Of a DNA stretch of 54,175 nt, positions 49,738 to 54,175 are shown one piece after another. The position numbers and the translations under genes were made by a program. The DNA is from Streptomyces sparsogenes (GTDB taxonomy: Bacteria; Actinomycetota; Actinomycetes; Streptomycetales; Streptomycetaceae). The notes beneath the pieces were generated by a model. It was given only the letters and a program-made list of their open reading frames with translations, did no database searches and was not told the origin of the DNA. Within the stretch, counting starts at the first letter, position 1; every line of letters begins with the position of its first letter. Location: the NCBI RefSeq assembly GCF_001704635.1, contig NZ_MAXF01000098.1, positions 1 to 54,175 of the forward strand, given 5' to 3'.

Positions 49738-50427
49738 TCAGAGTTCCTTCCGGGTGCCCGGGAGCGCCGGAGCGCAGGCAGTCGGACGCTCGGCGAGGAT
49801 CTGGGGGATCCGGTCGTCCACGGCCGCCCAGTCGCGCACGTCAGTCGAAAGGTACCCGAGGACGCGATACGCGCTTTCCCGATCGGCGGCGAGGGGCCGG
49901 GAGCCGATCGGCTCGTGGTGGGCCACCTGGTTGCGGAGTTCGCGCAGCTTGTTCAGGTCCTGGTGGAGGGGCTTGCGAGGCCCGCTATAGGAAGGGAAGG
50001 CATGTCGCAGGGTGGGCCGCCAAAGCCGGGTCTCGTAGTCGTTGCCGGGACCGAGGAGGGAAACCCAGAAGCCCAGCGTGAGCTCGCGCTGCACGGCCCC
50101 GGCTGTGGGCATACGTCGGCGGTCGCGGGCCAGCTTCTTCTGGATGGCTGCGATCTTGCTGCGGGAGACATGATGGAGATCGATCTCGGGGTGGTCCCAC
50201 CAGTCCATCCGGCCGAACCGCGCCGTGAGTTGCTTCGCCATGGCATGTCCGAGTGTCCGCTCCAGATGGCGCAGGAGCGGGAAGAAGGCCGAGGCGATCT
50301 CGGCTTCCCAGGCGTACCAGCGCATGGCGCCTTCGCACTTGGGAGAGCAGAGGCTGCCGGCCGGGGAGAATACCTCCGCTCGCACCGCCCTGGCCACCGC
50401 GCCGAGGCTTAACTCCTGAGTACGCAC
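49738..50427 (-). CDS. Abi-like HEPN-domain protein
   Basis: 229 aa from GTG 50427 with GGGGGTG upstream. It matches Abi-like (AbiD/AbiF-related) proteins: IASAFFPLLRHLERTLGHAM, LTLGFWVSLLGPGNDYETRL, WRPTLRHAFP, and the HEPN RNase motif RNQVAHHEP (Arg165, Asn166, His170). A Cys-containing segment (LCSPKCEG) precedes the first helix. Codon 6 is TTA (50410-50412), so translation may need bldA tRNA. Coupled to the half HsdS. Probably an RNase-type abortive-infection effector; target unknown. Confidence 0.88.
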   Translation of the reverse strand: MRTQELSLGAVARAVRAEVFSPAGSLCSPKCEGAMRWYAWEAEIASAFFPLLRHLERTLGHAMAKQLTARFGRMDWWDHPEIDLHHVSRSKIAAIQKKLARDRRRMPTAGAVQRELTLGFWVSLLGPGNDYETRLWRPTLRHAFPSYSGPRKPLHQDLNKLRELRNQVAHHEPIGSRPLAADRESAYRVLGYLSTDVRDWAAVDDRIPQILAERPTACAPALPGTRKEL

Positions 50428-50614
50428 CGCACCCCCGCAGGATTGATTCCGTGGTTGACGCCAGGTATGGTCGGCGTGTAAGCCCCGGTGTGCGCCTAGG
50501 CATAGCAAGCGCCCCGGGGCGTAGCTCTGTCGCCAGCAGATGCTTTTGGCTTCCGTCAATTAATGAGCCGTCGCCTTCTGACTAATGAAAAGCTACCAGA
50601 AGACAGGATCTCTT
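50428..50614. promoter_or_regulatory. Upstream region of the HEPN operon
   Basis: No gene was seen. Comparatively AT-rich (for example TCAATTAATGAGCC around 50557), unlike the core genes. It probably includes the HEPN operon promoter on the minus strand. Confidence 0.45.
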
Positions 50615-50667
50615 GTCGCGTAGGTACCTACGCGACTAGCGCGTAGTGATGCGTAGTGGTGCGTAGT
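50615..50667. promoter_or_regulatory. 22-bp perfect palindrome plus phased GCGTAGT iterons
   Basis: GTCGCGTAGGT (50615-50625) is followed directly by its inverse complement (50626-50636). Three direct GCGTAGT copies follow at 50641, 50651 and 50661, exactly 10 bp apart. The hexamer GCGTAG also occurs inside the left arm and, inverted, in the right arm, making five sites in 53 bp. An operator cluster or the site of a recombinase or partition protein is likely. Confidence 0.82.
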
Positions 50668-50684
50668 AGCGGACACATGAGGAA

Positions 50685-50713
50685 GCCCGACCGCCGCAGA
50701 AACCAGGTCGGGC
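50685..50713 (-). terminator. Terminator of sdaA
   Basis: GCCCGACC (50685-50692) pairs with GGTCGGGC (50706-50713). It lies about 50 nt past the sdaA stop on the minus strand, followed by TTCC. Confidence 0.65.
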
Positions 50714-50764
50714 CTGCGGAACCAGGCCGGGACCGCAGAGGAGCTCAGCAGGCGAGCCGGGCCG

Positions 50765-52147
50765 TCAGCACTCGATGACGTTGACCGCGAGCCCGCCCCG
50801 CGCCGTCTCCTTGTACTTGACCTTCATGTCGGCGCCCGTCTCCTTCATGGTCTTGATGACCTTGTCGAGGGAGACGTGGTGCCGCCCGTCGCCGCGCAGG
50901 GCCATGCGGGCCGCCGTGACGGCCTTGACCGAGGCCATGCCGTTGCGCTCGATGCAGGGGATCTGGACGAGGCCGCCCACGGGGTCGCAGGTGAGGCCGA
51001 GGTTGTGTTCCATGCCGATCTCGGCGGCGTTCTCGACCTGTTCGGGGGAGCCGCCCAGGACCTCGGCGAGGCCGCCGGCGGCCATGGAGCAGGCGGAGCC
51101 GACCTCGCCCTGGCAGCCGACCTCGGCGCCGGAGATGGAGGCGTTCTCCTTGAAGAGCATGCCGATGGCGCCCGCGGCGAGGAGGAAGCGGACGACGCCG
51201 TCCTCGTCGGAGCCGGGGACGAAGTGCGTGTAGTAGTGGAGGACGGCGGGGATGATGCCGGCCGCGCCGTTGGTGGGGGCGGTGACCACGCGGCCGCCGG
51301 CGGCGTTCTCCTCGTTGACGGCCATGGCGTAGAGGGTGACCCACTCCATGGCGCGGGTGGCCGGGTCGCCCTCGGCGCGCAGGGCGCGGGCGGCGGTGGC
51401 GGCGCGGCGGCGGACCTTGAGGCCGCCGGGGAGGATGCCCTCGCGGGACAGGCCGCGCTCGACGCAGCCGCGCATCACCTGCCAGATCTCCAGCAGGCCC
51501 TCGCGGATCTCCGTCTCGGTGCGCCAGGCCTTCTCGTTCTCCAGCATCAGCGCGGAGATGGACAGGCCGGTCTCATGGGACAGGCGCAGCAGCTCGTCGC
51601 CGGTGCGGAAGGGGTGCTTCAGCACGGTGTCGTCGAGCTTGATGCGGTCCGCGCCGACCGCGTCCTCGTCCACGACGAAGCCGCCGCCGACCGAGTAGTA
51701 GGTCTTCTCCAGGAGGGGGAGGCCGTCGGCGTCGTACGCGAAGAGGGTCATGCCGTTGGCGTGGTACGGCAGCGAGCGGCGGCGGTGGAGGACCAGCTCG
51801 GCGGACTCGTCGAAGGCGATCTCGTGCTCGGCGCCGATCTCCGCGCCGAGCAGCCGCAGCCGCTTGGTGGTGCGGATGCGCTCCACCTCGTCGTCGGCGG
51901 TCTCGACGTCCACGGTGCGGGGGGAGTGGCCCTCCAGGCCGAGGAGGACGGCCTTGGGGGTGCCGTGGCCGTGGCCGGTGGCGCCGAGTGAGCCGAAGAG
52001 CTCGGCGCGCACGGCGGAGGTGTGGGCCAGCAGGCCGTCGTTCTTCAGCCGGCGGACGAACATCCGCGCGGCCCGCATGGGGCCGACCGTGTGGGAACTG
52101 GACGGTCCGATGCCGATCGAGAAGAGGTCGAAGACGGAGATGGCCAC
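50765..52147 (-). CDS. sdaA: L-serine ammonia-lyase (L-serine dehydratase), iron-sulfur type
   Basis: 460 aa; ATG at 52147, GGAG upstream. Converts L-serine to pyruvate and ammonia in the cytoplasm. Single-chain form with the beta part first (FDLFSIGIGPSSSHTVGPMR) and the alpha part after (SREGILPGGLKVRRR). Iron-sulfur Cys are in VGCQGEVGSACSMAA, LTCDPVGGLVQIPC. Full family length. It lies in a core unit with glyA and gcvH, reading in the same direction; 95 nt separate it from glyA. Confidence 0.97.
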   Translation of the reverse strand: MAISVFDLFSIGIGPSSSHTVGPMRAARMFVRRLKNDGLLAHTSAVRAELFGSLGATGHGHGTPKAVLLGLEGHSPRTVDVETADDEVERIRTTKRLRLLGAEIGAEHEIAFDESAELVLHRRRSLPYHANGMTLFAYDADGLPLLEKTYYSVGGGFVVDEDAVGADRIKLDDTVLKHPFRTGDELLRLSHETGLSISALMLENEKAWRTETEIREGLLEIWQVMRGCVERGLSREGILPGGLKVRRRAATAARALRAEGDPATRAMEWVTLYAMAVNEENAAGGRVVTAPTNGAAGIIPAVLHYYTHFVPGSDEDGVVRFLLAAGAIGMLFKENASISGAEVGCQGEVGSACSMAAGGLAEVLGGSPEQVENAAEIGMEHNLGLTCDPVGGLVQIPCIERNGMASVKAVTAARMALRGDGRHHVSLDKVIKTMKETGADMKVKYKETARGGLAVNVIEC

Positions 52148-52200
52148 GGGGGAGCTCCTTGGATCTGCACGGAGTGCGTGCGTGTGGTGCGGGGTGGGTG

Positions 52201-52223
52201 GGGGCGCCGGGGTGGTGCGCCCC
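52201..52223 (-). terminator. Short hairpin between glyA and sdaA
   Basis: GGGGCGC (52201-52207) pairs with GCGCCCC (52217-52223), just after the glyA stop. Modest stem; could be a weak terminator or attenuator. Confidence 0.4.
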
Positions 52224-52242
52224 CTCCACCTTCCGGCCCGGA

Positions 52243-53508
52243 TTACTTGGTGAGGTCCGGGTACAGCGGGTGCTTGTCGGCGAGCGCGGTGACGCGCGCC
52301 TTGAGCGCCTCCGCGTCGTAGGACGGCTTGAGCGCCTCGGCGATGACGTCGGCGACCTCGCGGAAGTCGTCGGCGGTGAAGCCGCGGGTGGCCAGCGCGG
52401 GGGTGCCGATGCGCAGGCCGGAGGTCACCATCGGGGGGCGCGGGTCGTTCGGGATGGCGTTGCGGTTGACCGTGATGCCGATCTCGTGGAGGCGGTCCTC
52501 GGCCTGCCGGCCGTCCAGCTCGGAGTCGCGCAGGTCGACCAGGACGAGGTGGACGTCGGTGCCGCCGGACAGCACGGCGACGCCGGCCTCGGCCACGTCC
52601 GGCTGGGTGAGCCGCTCGGCCAGCAGCTTGGCGCCCTCGAGGGTGCGCTGCTGGCGCTCCTTGAAGGCCGAGCCCGCCGCGATCTTGAAGGCCACGGCCT
52701 TGGCGGCGACCACGTGCTCCAGCGGGCCGCCCTGCTGACCGGGGAAGACCGCGGAGTTGATCTTCTTGGCCAGCTCGGCCGTGGAGAGGATCACGCCGCC
52801 GCGCGGGCCGCCGAGGGTCTTGTGGGTCGTGGTGGTGACCACATGGGCGTGCGGCACCGGGGAGGGGTGCAGCCCGGCCGCCACCAGGCCCGCGAAGTGG
52901 GCCATGTCCACCATCAGGTAGGCGCCGACCTCGTCCGCGATCCGGCGGAAGGCCGCGAAGTCGAGCTGGCGCGGGTACGCCGACCAGCCGGCGATCACCA
53001 GCTTGGGGCGGTGCTCCTTGGCCAGCCGCTCGACCTCGTCCATGTCGACCAGGCCGGTCCCGGCGTCCACGTGGTAGGGCACCACGTTGTAGAGCTTGCC
53101 GGAGAAGTTGATCTTCATGCCGTGGGTGAGGTGCCCGCCGTGCGCCAGGTTCAGCCCCAGGATGGTGTCGCCGGGGGAGAGCAGGGCGAACATCGCGGCC
53201 GCGTTGGCCTGGGCGCCGGAGTGCGGCTGGACGTTGGCCGCCTCGGCCCCGAAGAGCGCCTTGACCCGGTCGATCGCGATCTGCTCGACCACGTCGACGT
53301 GCTCACAGCCGCCGTAGTAGCGGCGGCCCGGGTACCCCTCGGCGTACTTGTTGGTCAGGACCGAGCCCTGGGCCTCCATGACCGCGACCGGAGCGAAGTT
53401 CTCCGAAGCGATCATCTCCAGGGTGGACTGCTGGCGGTGGAGTTCGGCGTCGACCGCGGCGGCTACGTCCGGGTCGAGCTCGTGCAGGGGGCTGTTGAGA
53501 AGCGACAT
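52243..53508 (-). CDS. glyA: Serine hydroxymethyltransferase
   Basis: 421 aa; ATG at 53508. PLP enzyme interconverting serine and glycine with tetrahydrofolate. Visible signatures: EMIASENFAP, NKYAEGYPGRRYYGGC, and the PLP lysine Lys230 in VVTTTTHKTLGGPRGG. Full length and well conserved. It follows gcvH by 23 nt, so gcvH and glyA are likely co-transcribed with gcvT, which should lie just beyond the right edge. In Streptomyces a glycine riboswitch is usual upstream of that operon, outside this window. Confidence 0.98.
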   Translation of the reverse strand: MSLLNSPLHELDPDVAAAVDAELHRQQSTLEMIASENFAPVAVMEAQGSVLTNKYAEGYPGRRYYGGCEHVDVVEQIAIDRVKALFGAEAANVQPHSGAQANAAAMFALLSPGDTILGLNLAHGGHLTHGMKINFSGKLYNVVPYHVDAGTGLVDMDEVERLAKEHRPKLVIAGWSAYPRQLDFAAFRRIADEVGAYLMVDMAHFAGLVAAGLHPSPVPHAHVVTTTTHKTLGGPRGGVILSTAELAKKINSAVFPGQQGGPLEHVVAAKAVAFKIAAGSAFKERQQRTLEGAKLLAERLTQPDVAEAGVAVLSGGTDVHLVLVDLRDSELDGRQAEDRLHEIGITVNRNAIPNDPRPPMVTSGLRIGTPALATRGFTADDFREVADVIAEALKPSYDAEALKARVTALADKHPLYPDLTK

Positions 53509-53531
53509 CAGGGTCCCGATCGAAGGAGGGG

Positions 53532-53912
53532 TCAGTTTTCGGCGAAGGCGGCGTACTCGTCGGCGGAGAGCAGCTCGTCCGGCTCGTCCGTCACCCGCAC
53601 CTTGAACAGCCAGCCGCCCTCGAAGGGGGCGGAATTCACCAGCGCCGGGTCGTTGACCACATCCTCGTTGATCTCGGTGACCTCGCCGGTGACCGGCGCG
53701 TACAGATCGCTGACGGACTTCGTGGACTCCAGCTCACCACAGGTCTCGCCCGCGGTGACCGTCGTGCCGACCTCCGGGAGCTGGACGTAGACGACGTCGC
53801 CGAGCGCGTTGGCCGCGAACTCGGTGATGCCGACCGTCGACACGCCGTCCTCGCCGGCGGCCGACAGCCACTCGTGCTCCTTGCTGTAACGCAGCTGCTG
53901 GGGGTTGCTCAT
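53532..53912 (-). CDS. gcvH: Glycine cleavage system H protein
   Basis: 126 aa; ATG at 53912 after AGGAGAATCGC. The lipoyl carrier of the glycine cleavage system. Lipoylated Lys65 sits in GELESTKSVSDLYAPVTGEV. Typical length. It shuttles the aminomethyl group between P, T and L proteins. It starts the visible part of the gcvH-glyA-sdaA block. Confidence 0.98.
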   Translation of the reverse strand: MSNPQQLRYSKEHEWLSAAGEDGVSTVGITEFAANALGDVVYVQLPEVGTTVTAGETCGELESTKSVSDLYAPVTGEVTEINEDVVNDPALVNSAPFEGGWLFKVRVTDEPDELLSADEYAAFAEN

Positions 53913-54067
53913 AATGCGATTCTCCTGGATACGGGGGAGTGCTTGGGAAACGGGTCTTGCCTGGTGGGACAGGCGGTATGGGCGGGTACGCGCGGGAGTG
54001 CCCCGGCGCCGCCCGCGCGCCGGGCGGCCCGGCGCGTGCTCGGTGCGGCTCGGCGCCGCTCGTGGGA

Positions 54068-54175
54068 AGCGCTCAGCGCCGCCCGCAGAGCGCTCAGCGC
54101 CGCTCGCGGAAGCGCTCGGCGCCGGTCGTCCAGCGCCCAGCGCCGCCCGCAGAGCGCTCAGCGCCGCTTGGCTTG
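54068..54175. repeat. Five 21-bp tandem repeats upstream of gcvH
   Basis: Units AGCGCTCAGCGCCGCYCGCRG start at 54068, 54089, 54111, 54132 and 54153; the last runs into the window edge. One unit is 22 bp. They lie in the region before gcvH, where no ORF is seen, probably between gcvT and gcvH. Confidence 0.8.

Noticed and set aside
50615..50667. A tRNA-type attachment site or replication origin at the island edge
   Set aside because: No tRNA gene, integrase or replication protein is near. The repeats are reported as operator-like instead.
53913..54175. Glycine riboswitch upstream of gcvH
   Set aside because: The stretch is a GC-rich tandem array without the paired aptamer layout. In Streptomyces the riboswitch would be expected before gcvT, beyond the window.

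Overview
The window is a high-GC actinobacterial chromosome segment, almost certainly Streptomyces or a close relative. The evidence is GTG/TTG starts with GGAGG-type ribosome binding sites, very rare TTA (bldA) codons, an XRE-DUF5753/DUF397 pair, a DUF5133 protein, a CabC-like EF-hand protein and neutral M4 proteases typical of the genus. No rRNA, tRNA, CRISPR array or recognisable insertion sequence was seen.

Layout. (1) 0-5.9 kb: three paralogous secreted M4 metalloproteases in a row on the minus strand; the first is cut by the window edge and the third carries an Ig-like and a P-domain tail. (2) 6.2-20 kb: mostly core genes. These are a DinB-like protein, a heterodimeric ABC exporter, glycogen debranching enzyme GlgX, an L,D-transpeptidase lipoprotein, an enoyl-CoA hydratase, an anti-sigma-type ATPase, a Tat-exported amidase, CabC, a GH25 muramidase and a UbiA-type prenyltransferase. 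(3) 20-22.4 kb: small stress or accessory genes (Uma2-like, DksA/TraR-like, DUF5133, hemerythrin, Rho-N-like). (4) 22.4-33 kb: a catabolic cluster with a heparinase II/III-type lyase, a DUF2264 protein, a DeoR/LacI chimeric regulator, a 2-hydroxyacid dehydrogenase, a sugar ABC importer without its own ATPase, and a YesL-like protein. It probably takes up and degrades an unidentified, perhaps uronate-containing, oligosaccharide.

(5) 33.6-50.6 kb: a defence and conflict island. It contains a complete type I restriction-modification system (hsdR, hsdM, hsdS) in two blocks, with a YgjP-type metallopeptidase after hsdR and a RloA-RloB ATPase/TOPRIM-like pair upstream of hsdM. An XRE/DUF5753-DUF397 pair and a divergent operon of four tiny genes sit between the blocks. 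Beyond them are a 700-residue PrsW-type membrane protease fused to a CdiA-like nuclease tip, with a small putative immunity gene, and a two-gene operon of a HEPN/Abi-like protein and a half-sized HsdS. (6) 50.7-54.2 kb: core serine/glycine metabolism, sdaA-glyA-gcvH.

The most unusual items are the PrsW-toxin/immunity pair, the HEPN plus half-HsdS pair, in-frame TTA codons in both of these loci, two near-identical long palindromes 11.5 kb apart whose sequence differences preserve base pairing, and a 22-bp palindrome with phased GCGTAGT iterons at the right edge of the island.
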